Notes: a model not told the origin generated them from the sequence alone. A stretch of 64,000 nt of DNA from Shinella daejeonensis (GCF_024281235.1 NZ_JAHWXY010000011.1:57285-121284), one strand, 5' to 3'; positions 9,128 through 17,548 are shown, counted from the stretch's first letter. Made by a program: numbers and translations.

Positions 9128-11461
9128 ATGTTGCTTCCCCTCACTGTCCTCCTCCTCGCCCTCATCGGACTGGTCCTGACGGGCGGCGGCGGATGGCTGC
9201 TGTCGCTTGGCGGCAGCCCCTATTATCTCATCGCCGGTCTCGTCTTCCTCGTCACCGCCTTCCTGCTGCATCGCCGCCGTGCGGCCGCTCTCTGGCTTTA
9301 CGCGGTCTTCATCGTCGCCTCGCTTGCCTGGGCGGTGTGGGAAGTCGGCTTCGACTGGTGGCAACTGGGCCCGCGCGGCGGCGTCATCGTGCTCGTGGGC
9401 CTGTGGCTGATGCTGCCGGCCGTACGGCGGCCGCTCGGTTTCACGAGCCCCACCGGCATCCACTATCCGCCCGGCCTTGCTCCGCTTGCCGTCGCCGTGG
9501 TGCTCGCCATTGTCGTCGCCGGCTATTCGATGACGCAGGACCCCGAGGACCTTGCCGGCGCATTGCCGCTCGCAAGCGCCAATGCCGCGACGGCACTCGG
9601 CGGCGACGTGCCGGCGGGCGAATGGCATCAATACGGCCGCACGCCCTACGGCCAGCGTTATTCGCCGCTCGACCAGATCAATACGGAAAACGTCGGCAAC
9701 CTCGCCGTCGCCTGGCAATACAGGACCGGCGACGTGAGGCTGCCCGACGACGTCGGCGAAACCACCTATCAGGTGACGCCGCTGAAGGTCGGCGACACGC
9801 TCTATCTCTGCACGCCGCACAACTGGGCGATCGCGCTCGACGCGGCGACGGGCGAGGAGAAGTGGAAATACGATTCCAATTCCGGCATGAACCCCGACCG
9901 CCAGCACCAGACCTGCCGCGGCGTCACCTATTATGCCGACCCGGCCGCCACGGCGGGCGCGGCCTGCGCGGCCCGCGTCTATCTGCCGACCTCCGACGCG
10001 CGGCTGATCGCGCTCGATGCGGAAAGCGGCGCGATCTGCACCGATTTCGCCGATAACGGCGTCCTGCATCTGGAAAAAGGCATGGAGCACAATCCCGCCG
10101 GCTACTACTATTCGACCTCGCCGCCGGTCATCACCGACGGCAAGATCATCATCGGCGGGGCGGTCAACGACAATTATTCCACGCAGGAGCAATCCGGCGT
10201 CATCCGCGCCTTCGACGTTCACTCCGGCGCACTGCTGTGGAACTGGGATTCCGGCAATCCGGACGTCACCACGCCGCTGCCCGAGGGCCAGACCTATACG
10301 ACAAACTCGCCGAACTCCTGGTCGGTCTTCAGCTACGACGAGGCGCTCGGCCTCGTCTATATTCCGCTCGGCAACCAGGTGCCGGATCAGCTCGGCATGG
10401 GCCGCAGCGAGCATGTGGAGAAATACTCGTCTTCCATCGTCGCGCTCGACATCGCGACAGGCGCGGTGCGCTGGGTGCGCCAGACGGTGCATCACGATCT
10501 CTGGGACATGGACGTGCCGGCCCAGCCGGTGCTCGTCGACCTGACCCGCGACGGCGAGACGATCCCCGCGCTCGTCGGCCCGACCAAGCAGGGCGACATC
10601 TATGTGCTCGACCGGCGCAACGGCGAGCCGATCATCCCCGTGAAGGAGGTTCCCGCCCCGACCGGCGCGATCCCGGAGGATTTCACCGCCCCGACGCAAC
10701 CGGTCTCGGACCTGACCTTCATGCCCGAGCCGCTGACCGAGAAGGATATGTGGGGCATCACCCTGTTCGATCAGCTCGCCTGCCGCATCCGCTTCCTTTC
10801 CCTCAGATACGAGGGACGCTATACGCCGCCGTCGCTGGAAGGCACGCTGGTCTATCCCGGCAATTTCGGAACCTTCAATTGGGGATCGGTCGCCGTCGAT
10901 CCGGAACGGCAGGTGATGTTCGGCATGCCGACCTATCTCGCCTTCACCTCGCAACTCGTGCCGCGCGACGAGATCCCCCCGAAGGGACAGGACGAGAAGG
11001 GTTCGGAACAGGGCCTCAACCGCAACGACGGCGCACCCTACGGCGTCTACATGGGGCCGTTCCTGAGCCCGCTCGGCGTTCCCTGCCAGGCGCCGCCATG
11101 GGGCTATGTGGCCGGCGCCGACCTTTCTACCGGCAAGATCGCCTGGAAGCACCGGAACGGCACCGTCCGCGACATGACACCGCTGCCGCTGCCGTTCAAG
11201 GTGGGCGTGCCCGGCATCGGCGGACCGATCATCACCCGGGGCGGCGTCGCCTTTCTGGGGGCCGCGGTCGACGATTATCTGCGCGCCTATGACGTGACCA
11301 GCGGCCGCAAACTCTGGCAGGCGCGCCTGCCGGCCGGCGGACAGGCGACCCCCATGACCTATACGGTCGGCGACAGGCAATATGTGCTGATCGTCGCCGG
11401 CGGCCACGGCTCCATCGGCACCCGGGCCGGCGACTACGTCATCGCCTATGCGCTGCCGTAG
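9128..11461 (+). CDS. gcd: Membrane-bound PQQ-dependent glucose dehydrogenase (quinoprotein, mGDH type)
   Basis: The product has 777 residues, close to the usual 790-800. Roughly the first 135 residues form about five membrane helices. The rest is a periplasmic eight-bladed PQQ propeller, with WHQYGRTPYGQRYSPLDQIN at its start, CGRxHQTCRG-like cysteine-containing loops (HQTCRGVTYY), HHDLWDMDVPAQP, and GRSEHVEKYSSS. The enzyme oxidises glucose to gluconolactone in the periplasm and passes electrons to ubiquinone; related enzymes use quinate or shikimate, so the substrate is not certain. I chose the ATG at 9128 after GCGGAGACC; the upstream in-frame extension is not membrane-like. The TAG stop is the first three bases of a repeat element. 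No pqq synthesis genes are nearby. Confidence 0.9.
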   Translation: MLLPLTVLLLALIGLVLTGGGGWLLSLGGSPYYLIAGLVFLVTAFLLHRRRAAALWLYAVFIVASLAWAVWEVGFDWWQLGPRGGVIVLVGLWLMLPAVRRPLGFTSPTGIHYPPGLAPLAVAVVLAIVVAGYSMTQDPEDLAGALPLASANAATALGGDVPAGEWHQYGRTPYGQRYSPLDQINTENVGNLAVAWQYRTGDVRLPDDVGETTYQVTPLKVGDTLYLCTPHNWAIALDAATGEEKWKYDSNSGMNPDRQHQTCRGVTYYADPAATAGAACAARVYLPTSDARLIALDAESGAICTDFADNGVLHLEKGMEHNPAGYYYSTSPPVITDGKIIIGGAVNDNYSTQEQSGVIRAFDVHSGALLWNWDSGNPDVTTPLPEGQTYTTNSPNSWSVFSYDEALGLVYIPLGNQVPDQLGMGRSEHVEKYSSSIVALDIATGAVRWVRQTVHHDLWDMDVPAQPVLVDLTRDGETIPALVGPTKQGDIYVLDRRNGEPIIPVKEVPAPTGAIPEDFTAPTQPVSDLTFMPEPLTEKDMWGITLFDQLACRIRFLSLRYEGRYTPPSLEGTLVYPGNFGTFNWGSVAVDPERQVMFGMPTYLAFTSQLVPRDEIPPKGQDEKGSEQGLNRNDGAPYGVYMGPFLSPLGVPCQAPPWGYVAGADLSTGKIAWKHRNGTVRDMTPLPLPFKVGVPGIGGPIITRGGVAFLGAAVDDYLRAYDVTSGRKLWQARLPAGGQATPMTYTVGDRQYVLIVAGGHGSIGTRAGDYVIAYALP

Positions 11462-11563
11462 GGCATTTCCAGCAAAAGTGTGAAACGGTTTTGCGTCCGG
11501 GAAAGCGGCTAGAATAAAGAGATGGAGCGGCTCTGCCGATTGCGTGAAAACCGGAGCCGCTCC
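11459..11563 (+). repeat. Palindromic intergenic repeat, family A, full copy
   Basis: The element starts with the stop codon of gcd (TAG, then GGCATTTCCAGC), continues with AAAAGTGTGAAACGG and TTTTGCGTCCGGG, and ends with two paired arms, GGAGCGGCTC and GGAGCCGCTCC. It is the same family as 2100-2203, on the opposite strand. Confidence 0.85.
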
Positions 11564-11630
11564 AGGACCGGCGCATACCGGCGGCTCCGGGAGAGCCGCC
11601 GTGTTTTTCCGCGGCGTATGAAAATCCCCG

Positions 11631-11659
11631 TTGACAACCGCGCGGATTCGGAGAATATC
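11631..11659 (+). promoter_or_regulatory. Strong sigma70-type promoter for the leader peptide and GNAT gene
   Basis: A perfect -35 box TTGACA at 11631-11636 is followed, 16-17 bases later, by GAATAT/AATATC at 11653-11659. Transcription would start near 11664-11667, that is, at or within a base or two of the leader ATG at 11666. The leader mRNA is therefore probably leaderless. Confidence 0.75.
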
Positions 11660-11665
11660 GCGTCC

Positions 11666-11716
11666 ATGATCACGCACACGCACATCGCCGCGACGTATTT
11701 TTGGCTGTTCCCATAG
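11666..11716 (+). CDS. Aromatic-rich leader peptide of an attenuator (16 residues)
   Basis: The small open frame encodes MITHTHIAATYFWLFP. Its second half has consecutive Tyr, Phe and Trp codons followed by Leu-Phe-Pro. It sits directly after a strong promoter, with its ATG at the predicted transcription start. It ends 25 bases before an intrinsic terminator that precedes a GNAT acetyltransferase gene. This is the layout of a ribosome-mediated transcription attenuator, as for trpL in Sinorhizobium, whose leader is also translated from a 5'-terminal AUG. The bases right after the stop, GCGGCTGT at 11720-11727, can pair with ACAAGCCGC at 11740-11748 (one bulged A) to form an antiterminator. Which aminoacyl-tRNA is sensed is not known; Tyr, Phe or Trp are the candidates. 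Confidence 0.78.
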   Translation: MITHTHIAATYFWLFP

Positions 11717-11740
11717 GGAGCGGCTGTCTGATCATGTCAA

Positions 11741-11770
11741 CAAGCCGCCATCAGGCGGCTTTGTTGTTTT
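11741..11770 (+). terminator. Intrinsic terminator of the attenuator
   Basis: AAGCCGCC (11742-11749), loop ATCA and GGCGGCTT (11754-11761) form a perfect eight-base-pair stem. It is followed by a U-rich run, TTGTTGTTTT. Its 5' arm is also the 3' arm of the alternative antiterminator hairpin. Confidence 0.88.
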
Positions 11771-11806
11771 CGGGCACCTGATGGCAGAACCTCCAAGGAG
11801 CCCGCA

Positions 11807-12310
11807 ATGCACAGCACAGTCCTCAAGCTCGAACCCGTCCCGACGGCCGAACGCCCGCCGCTCGTCACCATCCGCGCCGCCCGTCCGGGCGACCTGCAAC
11901 AGATCCTCGACATGATCGCGCTGCATGCCGAATGCCATGGCGACACGGCGAAGCTTTCGGCCGCCGATCTCGACCGCGATCTGTTCGGCCCCACGCCGTG
12001 GGTGACGGCGCTGGTGGCGGAAGCCGCCGGCCGGCTGATCGGCTACGCGCTGATGGTGCCGATGTACCGGGCCGCCGAAGGCATGCGCGGCATGGAACTG
12101 CACCAGATCTTCGTGCGCGCCGACCATCGCGGCCATGGCATCGGCCATCACATCGTCGCGCGCGCCCGCGAGCATGCCCGCCTTTCGGGATGCGGTTACC
12201 TGTCGGTGAGCGCGTCCACCGGCAATTTCCAGGCGCATCGTTTCTACGAGGGCATGAATTTCCGCGCCGGGCCGGTGACCGGCATGCGCTATGTGCAGGC
12301 GCTCGGCTGA
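11807..12310 (+). CDS. GNAT family N-acetyltransferase under attenuator control
   Basis: The 167-residue protein is a single GNAT domain. It begins with VTIRAARPGDLQQILDMIALHA and has the acetyl-CoA signature in HQIFVRADHRGHGIGHHIVARAREHA (about residues 101-126, an RxxGxG-type pyrophosphate loop). It closes with NFQAHRFYEGMNF. Its substrate cannot be deduced from the fold. The context is informative: the only gene after the aromatic leader peptide and terminator is this one, so its expression should rise when charged aromatic tRNAs are limiting. One inference is a role in acetylating an aromatic amino acid, an analogue or a tRNA-synthetase-related toxic compound. The ATG follows AAGGAGCCCGCA. 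Confidence 0.88.
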   Translation: MHSTVLKLEPVPTAERPPLVTIRAARPGDLQQILDMIALHAECHGDTAKLSAADLDRDLFGPTPWVTALVAEAAGRLIGYALMVPMYRAAEGMRGMELHQIFVRADHRGHGIGHHIVARAREHARLSGCGYLSVSASTGNFQAHRFYEGMNFRAGPVTGMRYVQALG

Positions 12311-12432
12311 AATGCGCCGGGCACGGGCTGCCGCAGCGGCCCTGCCTGGACGTTCGCCTTGAGAACCGGGGGGAGAACCGGGGGTGGCCGGATGGCCGGG
12401 CCGCCCATGGGAAAGCGGCAAGCCTGCCGGCC

Positions 12433-13341
12433 TCAACGGGCGGGAATGGCCTTGAGATAGGCGGCGATGGCGTCGCGGTCTTCCTTCGACAGGGCGGCCA
12501 TGTTCTTCTGCACCGCCACCATCGATCCGCCGACGCTGTCGAAATCGGGCGTGAAGCCGGTTTCGAGATAGCTGGCGATATCGCCGGCGCTCCAGCTGCC
12601 GAAGCCGCCTTCGCGCGGGGTGATGTCCGGCACCCTGCCCTCGCCTTCCGGATTGGGACCGCCGGCCAGCCACTGGTCGGTCTTCAATCCGCCCAGGATA
12701 TCGCGTGGCGTGTGGCATTCCCCGCAGTGGCCGGGACCTTCCACCAGATATTGCCCGCGCTTCACGCTATCGTCGGCGCTGGCCAGTTCGACGCGCGGAC
12801 CGTCGTCGAGATAGAGCCACTTCCAGCCGCCGAGGACCAGACGGACATTGAAGGGAAACGGCAGGTCGTGCCCCGGCGCGACATTGGCGCTGGCCGGCAG
12901 GGTCTTCAGGTAGCCGTAGAGATCGGCGATGTCCTGCACCGTCATATGCGCGTAGGAGGCATAGGGGAAGGACGGATAGAGATGCTCCCCGTCGCGGCCG
13001 GTGCCCTGCTTCATCGCGTCGCCGAATTCGGCCAACGTCCATTGGCCGATTCCCGCCGTCTCGTCCGGCGAGATATTCGGCGCGTGGAACGTGCCGAAGT
13101 CGCTTTTCAGGGCAAGGCCGCCGGCCAGCACGTTCTTCTGGTCGTCCGGCGCGCCGGGCGCCGCGTGACAGCTGGCGCAGCCGCCGGCATGATACATGCG
13201 CTCGCCGTTGGCCAGGTCGGGCGCATTCACCGCGGTCCAGACATCGGCCGGCAGCCGCTGCGGCTGGGTGAGCCAGAGGAAGGCTCCGCCCCCGACGACA
13301 CCGGCGATCACAAGGCCGGAAACGATTCGCTTGAATGTCAT
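12433..13341 (-). CDS. Diheme c-type cytochrome, membrane-anchored
   Basis: The 302-residue product has an N-terminal uncleaved signal/anchor (IVSGLVIAGVVGGGAFLWL). Two cytochrome c domains follow, with haem motifs CASCH near residue 55 and CGECH near residue 205. Domain order and spacing resemble the cytochrome subunits of alcohol, aldehyde or nicotinate dehydrogenases, but no dehydrogenase lies beside it. It presumably shuttles electrons in the periplasm. The start at 13341 is supported by AGGGAG seven bases upstream. It lies downstream of, and in the same direction as, a cytochrome c556-type gene, so the two are probably cotranscribed. Confidence 0.87.
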   Translation of the reverse strand: MTFKRIVSGLVIAGVVGGGAFLWLTQPQRLPADVWTAVNAPDLANGERMYHAGGCASCHAAPGAPDDQKNVLAGGLALKSDFGTFHAPNISPDETAGIGQWTLAEFGDAMKQGTGRDGEHLYPSFPYASYAHMTVQDIADLYGYLKTLPASANVAPGHDLPFPFNVRLVLGGWKWLYLDDGPRVELASADDSVKRGQYLVEGPGHCGECHTPRDILGGLKTDQWLAGGPNPEGEGRVPDITPREGGFGSWSAGDIASYLETGFTPDFDSVGGSMVAVQKNMAALSKEDRDAIAAYLKAIPAR

Positions 13342-13483
13342 GCATGATCTCCCTGCATGCCCCGGATATCGCGTCCGGCTTCGACCGAAGGCCCGCCGCA
13401 ACGCCATATCCCGCAAGGCCACGACCGCACAGCGGTTTCCCGCCGGAGGCACCTGACGAAAAGACAGCCATCGAAGGATTTAC

Positions 13484-13516
13484 GGTCTACCGCGTCACTT
13501 CTTGACGCGGTAGACC
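13484..13516. terminator. Perfect 14-bp inverted repeat overlapping the stop codon of the c556 gene
   Basis: GGTCTACCGCGTCA (13484-13497) and TGACGCGGTAGACC (13503-13516) are exact reverse complements separated by five bases. The right arm encodes the last codons of the cytochrome gene on the minus strand and the stop codon begins in the loop. No U-run follows, so it may act as an mRNA-stabilising hairpin between the two cytochrome genes and not as a full terminator. Confidence 0.75.
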
Positions 13517-13938
13517 TCATGACAGCTCTTGCAGCTCGCACCGAGGGAGCCGAGCGCCGGGCCGACCGCGGCCTGATCGGCCGGCGGACTGGCGAGCACC
13601 GCTTCGATGCTTGCGGCGAATTTGTCGGATTCCGCCTTGAAACCCGCCGCATCCTCCCAGATCTTCGGGCCTGCCTCGGTTTCGGCGCCCGTCTCGGAGC
13701 CGGGCGGGAACTGGTCCGGGAAGGCCTTGGCGACCTCGTCCATCGTGGTCAGCGATGCCTTCACGACGTCCGCGTCGAAGGGCTTTTCACCCTTGGCTAT
13801 CCCGGCCAACGCACCCATCGCGCCGCCGACCTTCTTCATCATTTCCTGACGGACGACCTGCGGCTCGTCTGCCGCGACGACGACGCCGGCGCCAAACGCC
13901 GCGATCATTGCGGCGGCGGCCAAAGTCCTGAATTTCAT
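13495..13938 (-). CDS. Cytochrome c' / c556 family protein
   Basis: The 147-residue protein has a signal peptide (KFRTLAAAAMIAAFGAGVVVAAD), a four-helix-bundle-like body and a single haem-binding motif CKSCH at the C-terminus in SCKSCHEVYRVKK, as in cytochrome c' and c556. The family carries electrons or binds NO in the periplasm. The conserved RQEMMKKVGGAMGAL and AGFKAESDKFAASIEAVL segments match the family. The ATG at 13938 is the one directly ahead of the signal peptide. The diheme cytochrome gene follows about 150 bases downstream. Confidence 0.88.
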   Translation of the reverse strand: MKFRTLAAAAMIAAFGAGVVVAADEPQVVRQEMMKKVGGAMGALAGIAKGEKPFDADVVKASLTTMDEVAKAFPDQFPPGSETGAETEAGPKIWEDAAGFKAESDKFAASIEAVLASPPADQAAVGPALGSLGASCKSCHEVYRVKK

Positions 13939-14087
13939 CGGTGACTCCTGACTGGAGGCGGCCGGGGGACGGCCGCCGTTGAACATTGCGCCGGCATGAT
14001 TGCATGTTGCCGGCCGGGAGGAAGTAAAATCTTGTTGAAGCCTGACGGTTTGCAAGTTTCATATCGGCGTCAGACAGCAGCCGGCAA

Positions 14088-14121
14088 AGAAAAACCCCGA
14101 CCTGTGGTGGCCGGGGCTCTT
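14088..14121 (-). terminator. Intrinsic terminator of sodB
   Basis: Read on the minus strand, GCCCCGGCC and GGTCGGGG pair around ACCACA and are followed by TTTTTC. It lies about 25 bases past the sodB stop codon. Confidence 0.85.
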
Positions 14122-14146
14122 CGAAACGGACGGGCGGACGCGCCGG

Positions 14147-14749
14147 TTACTTGGTTGCGGCCTCGTAGCGCTCCAGCACGTAATCCCAGTTGATCAGGCT
14201 GTCGACGAAGGCTTCCAGGTATTTCGGGCGGGCGTTGCGATAGTCGATATAGTAGGAGTGTTCCCACACGTCGACGCCGAGGATCGGCGTTGCGCCATGC
14301 ACCAGCGGGTTCTCGCCGTTCGGCGTCTTGGAAATGGCAAGCTTGCCGTCCTTGACCGACAGCCACGCCCAGCCGGAGCCGAACTGCGTCGTGCCGGCGG
14401 CGACGAAGTCGGCCTTGAACTTGTCATAGCCGCCCAGATCGGAATCGACCGCCTTCTGCAAGGCGCCCGGCAGGTTCTTGCCGCCGCCGCCCTTCTTCAT
14501 CCACTTCCAGAAGTGGACGTGGTTGTAGTGCTGGCCGGCGTTGTTGAACAGGCCCTGGTTGGTGCCATAGGACTTCTTGACGATCTCCTCCAGCGAAAGG
14601 TCCGCAAGGCCCGCTTCCTCGGCCAGCTTGTTGCCGTTGTCGACATAGGCCTTGTGGTGCTTGTCGTGGTGATATTCGAGCGTCTCGCGCGACATGAACG
14701 GCGCGAGCGCATCGTAATCGTAGGGAAGCGGCGGAAGTTCGAAAGCCAT
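14147..14749 (-). CDS. sodB: Superoxide dismutase, Fe/Mn family (Fe-type residues)
   Basis: The 200-residue enzyme is full length and cytoplasmic, with no signal peptide. Metal ligands are visible as H27 (LEYHHDKHH), H77 (QHYNHVHFW), D160 and H164 (DVWEHSYYIDY). The glutamine at residue 73 next to the second histidine is the arrangement usual in iron-type enzymes, although rhizobial members can be cambialistic. It converts superoxide to oxygen and hydrogen peroxide. The gene is monocistronic, with a clear terminator downstream. Confidence 0.97.
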   Translation of the reverse strand: MAFELPPLPYDYDALAPFMSRETLEYHHDKHHKAYVDNGNKLAEEAGLADLSLEEIVKKSYGTNQGLFNNAGQHYNHVHFWKWMKKGGGGKNLPGALQKAVDSDLGGYDKFKADFVAAGTTQFGSGWAWLSVKDGKLAISKTPNGENPLVHGATPILGVDVWEHSYYIDYRNARPKYLEAFVDSLINWDYVLERYEAATK

Positions 14750-14968
14750 TGTGGTATCTCCTCTTGGCGGCGGAATTTTCTCAATGAAATCCGTAACCGG
14801 AACATAGGGTTCGCGCCCCCCGGAGGCAACCGTTCCCGTTCCAAAATTTGCGTTCCGGCAACAAAATCCTCACCCGGAGCAACGCTTCGGCAGGACGGCG
14901 GAACCACGCGCCCGGCAAAACCGTTCCGCCCCGTCGTCTTCACCGTAACTGCTGATAAGGAGACCTTC

Positions 14969-15373
14969 ATGCCTTTCGCCCGCCCGGCCATCGCCGCCCT
15001 CGTCCTGCTTTCGCCGATCGCCGCGCTCCCGGCGCAGGCTTCGTCACCTGCCGCCTGGGAGGCGTTCCGCGCCGATGTCGAGAAGAGCTGCATGGCGAGC
15101 CTGCCGGAAACGCTCGGCTCGCCGACGGTTTTCGTCGAGCCGACCGGCACGCCGTCCTACGGCGTGGCGGCGATCGAGGGGCTTTCGCCGGAATCGAAAG
15201 CGCAGGTCGTCTATCTCTGCATCTACGACAAGCAGCGCCAGCAAGTGGAAGTGACGCCGGCCATCGCCGACGAATTCCTGCATGTGGTGCGCGAGAGCGA
15301 GCGCGAGGCGGCCGCCCGGCAGCGCGCGCAGACCGGCGACAACCGGACCGTGGACGAGGCCGGGCAGGAGTAG
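14969..15373 (+). CDS. Hypothetical secreted protein with signal peptide
   Basis: The 134-residue product starts with a signal peptide (PFARPAIAALVLLSPIAALPAQA) and has two cysteines in the mature part (KSCMASLP and YLCIYDKQ) that could pair. The body contains VFVEPTGTPSYGVAAIEG and a charged C-terminal tail rich in Glu and Arg. I do not recognise a named domain; similar small periplasmic proteins are annotated as hypothetical in Rhizobiaceae. The ATG follows AAGGAGACC, a good ribosome-binding site, and upstream codons in frame are not protein-like. It is alone between sodB and the aminotransferase. Confidence 0.72.
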   Translation: MPFARPAIAALVLLSPIAALPAQASSPAAWEAFRADVEKSCMASLPETLGSPTVFVEPTGTPSYGVAAIEGLSPESKAQVVYLCIYDKQRQQVEVTPAIADEFLHVVRESEREAAARQRAQTGDNRTVDEAGQE

Positions 15374-15391
15374 GCGCAAGCGGTCCCGCGA

Positions 15392-16273
15392 CTACGCGCG
15401 GCCGCCCGAGCCGGCCCAGTCCCGATAGAGATCGCGGGCGCGGACGGCCATCGGGCCATGCGGCAGGGCGCGGTCCTCGTAGCGCGTCACCGGCGACACT
15501 TTCGAATAGTTTCCGGTGGTGAAAATCTCCTCCGCCGTCTCGAAATCGGCGACGGTCAGCCGCGTCTCGGCCACCTCGACGCCGTCGGCGCGCAACAGGC
15601 CGATGACGCGGGCCCGCGTGATGCCGGCAAGGAAGGTGCCGTTGGCCGCCGGCGTGAGGACGACGCCGTCCCGCGCCAGGAAGACGTTGGACGATCCGGT
15701 TTCCGCGACATTGCCGACCATGTCGCGCACCAGCGCGTTGTCGAAGCCGCGCCGGCGCGCATCGGCGAGGATGCGGGCATTGTTGGGATAGAGGCAGCCG
15801 GCCTTGGCGTCGGTCGGCATGCATTCCGGCGTCGGGCGGCGGAACGGCGACAGCGTCAGCGAGGATCCGGCATCGGCATCGCCGAGCGGCGCCTCGAAAA
15901 GGCAAAGCGCGAAACGCGTCGAATCCGGCTCGGCCTGGACGAGACCGTGGCTGCCGTGCTCGGCCCAGTACATCGGCTTGATATAGAGCGCGGTGCGGCC
16001 GTCGAACTTCTTCACGCCCTCCCAGGCCAGCGCCTCGATCGCCTCGGCGGTCATCGTCGGCGCAAGGCCCAGCGCCTCGGCGGAACGATTGACGCGGCGG
16101 CAATGGCGGTCGAGATCGGGCGCGATACCGTCGAACCAGCGGCCGCCGTCGAAGACGGTGGAGCCAAGCCACATGGCATGGGAGGTAGGGCCGATCAGCG
16201 GCGGATTGCCGGACAGCCATTCGCCATCCACGAAGGTCCAGGTGGTCGTGCGCGGGGATGTGTCGACGGGCAT
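15392..16273 (-). CDS. Class IV aminotransferase, branched-chain amino acid aminotransferase type
   Basis: The 293-residue protein has the fold-type IV aminotransferase pattern: SHAMWLGSTVFDGGRW near the N-terminus, the PLP lysine in DAKAGCLYPNN (K157), the GNVAETGSSNVFLARDG loop and GITRARVIGLL. IlvE-like enzymes transfer amino groups between branched-chain amino acids and 2-oxoglutarate; the same fold also serves D-amino acid and aminodeoxychorismate enzymes, so the substrate is a family-level call. AAGGAG eight bases ahead fixes the start at 16273. It is divergent from the alcohol dehydrogenase, and an inverted repeat sits between them. Confidence 0.85.
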   Translation of the reverse strand: MPVDTSPRTTTWTFVDGEWLSGNPPLIGPTSHAMWLGSTVFDGGRWFDGIAPDLDRHCRRVNRSAEALGLAPTMTAEAIEALAWEGVKKFDGRTALYIKPMYWAEHGSHGLVQAEPDSTRFALCLFEAPLGDADAGSSLTLSPFRRPTPECMPTDAKAGCLYPNNARILADARRRGFDNALVRDMVGNVAETGSSNVFLARDGVVLTPAANGTFLAGITRARVIGLLRADGVEVAETRLTVADFETAEEIFTTGNYSKVSPVTRYEDRALPHGPMAVRARDLYRDWAGSGGRA

Positions 16274-16327
16274 GATGCGAACTCCTTCTCGGTCTTGCCC
16301 CAGCCTTCCGACAGCCGGGAGCGCCTG

Positions 16328-16349
16328 TCCATTCAAGATATTGAATGGA
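16328..16349. promoter_or_regulatory. Candidate operator: inverted repeat between aminotransferase and alcohol dehydrogenase genes
   Basis: The arms TCCATTCAA and TTGAATGGA are exact reverse complements separated by GATA. The site lies 54 bases from the aminotransferase start and about 90 bases from the dehydrogenase start, in the shared divergent promoter region. The cognate regulator is not identified. Confidence 0.6.
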
Positions 16350-16438
16350 TCTATCACAACCCGTGATCGTTTCGCGCGCCTTCACCCGGTTTCCCCGCCG
16401 GGCCGGGCATGCGATAGAAGAGGAAAAGGGAGACCGTC

Positions 16439-17485
16439 ATGCGCGCCATGTATTACGAGGCCTTCGGGGCGAGGCCCGAGATCCGCACCCTGCCCGATCC
16501 GACGCCGGCCGTCGGCGGCGTGGTGATCGAGGTGGAGGCGACGGGACTGTGCCGCAGCGACTGGCACGGCTGGATGGGCCACGATCCGGACATCCGCCTG
16601 CCGCATGTGCCGGGCCACGAACTGGCCGGCCGGGTGGTGGCCACCGGCAAGGGCGTCCAGCACTTTCGCAGCGGCGACCGGGTCACGGTTCCCTTCGTTT
16701 CCGGCTGCGGCCACTGCGGCGAATGCCGTTCCGGCAATCAGCAGGTCTGCGAGGCGCAGTTCCAGCCGGGCTTCACCCATTGGGGCTCCTTCGCCGAATA
16801 TGTGGCCATCGACCACGCCGACCACAATCTGGTGCATCTGCCGGAAAGCGTCGGTTTCGACACGGCGGCCAGCCTCGGCTGCCGCTTCGCCACCGCCTTC
16901 CGCGCGGTGGTCGACCAGGCGAAGGTGCGCGGCGGCGAATGGGTGGCGGTGCACGGCTGCGGCGGCGTCGGGCTGTCGGCGATCATGATCGCCGCAGCGC
17001 TCGGGGCCAACCCCGTCGCCATCGACATTGCGGCCGACAAGCTGGCGTTCGCCCGCTCCATCGGCGCGGTCGCGGCCATCGACGCCAATGGCGTCGCCGA
17101 TGTCGCGGAAGCGGTGCGCGAGATCACCGGCGGCGGCGCCCATGTTTCCATCGACGCGCTCGGCTCGCCCGCCACCTGCTTCAACTCGATTGGCAACCTG
17201 CGCCGGCGCGGCCGGCATGTTCAGGTCGGGCTGATGCTCGGCGATCACGCCACGCCGCAGATCCCGATGGCCCGGGTGATCGGCCACGAGCTGGAAATCT
17301 ACGGCAGCCACGGCATGCAGGCCTGGCGCTACGACGCCATGCTGTCGATGATGGCTTCCGGTACGCTCAGGCCCGAAAGGCTGATCGGCCGCCATATCGG
17401 TCTCGACGAGGCCATCCCGGCGCTGATGGCCATGGATCGCGCCACCGATATCGGGATCGGCGTGATCACCCGCTTTTCCGCCTGA
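16439..17485 (+). CDS. Zinc-dependent alcohol dehydrogenase (MDR superfamily)
   Basis: The 348-residue protein has the catalytic zinc residues C38 and H60-E61 (GHELAG), four structural-zinc cysteines at 90, 93, 96 and 104, and a Rossmann motif GCGGVGLS. It oxidises an alcohol or polyol with NAD(P)+ in the cytoplasm. The best general description is a zinc-dependent alcohol dehydrogenase of unknown substrate. AGGGAG is six bases upstream of the ATG. It is divergent from the aminotransferase gene, with a shared inverted repeat. Confidence 0.88.
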   Translation: MRAMYYEAFGARPEIRTLPDPTPAVGGVVIEVEATGLCRSDWHGWMGHDPDIRLPHVPGHELAGRVVATGKGVQHFRSGDRVTVPFVSGCGHCGECRSGNQQVCEAQFQPGFTHWGSFAEYVAIDHADHNLVHLPESVGFDTAASLGCRFATAFRAVVDQAKVRGGEWVAVHGCGGVGLSAIMIAAALGANPVAIDIAADKLAFARSIGAVAAIDANGVADVAEAVREITGGGAHVSIDALGSPATCFNSIGNLRRRGRHVQVGLMLGDHATPQIPMARVIGHELEIYGSHGMQAWRYDAMLSMMASGTLRPERLIGRHIGLDEAIPALMAMDRATDIGIGVITRFSA

Positions 17486-17548
17486 AGGCCCCGGACGAAA
17501 CCTCGGGGTGTCGGCTGGCCGGTTCTTTTCCCGCGCGCCGATCGGCGA

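Noticed and set aside
9041..11683. An 880-codon open frame antisense to gcd
   Set aside because: It mirrors the gcd reading frame, has no recognisable domain, and gcd itself has clear family motifs and a ribosome-binding site.
13342..13452. An upstream extension of the diheme cytochrome to a start at 13452
   Set aside because: The added residues are Arg-rich and would come before the membrane anchor; the ATG at 13341 has a good ribosome-binding site.
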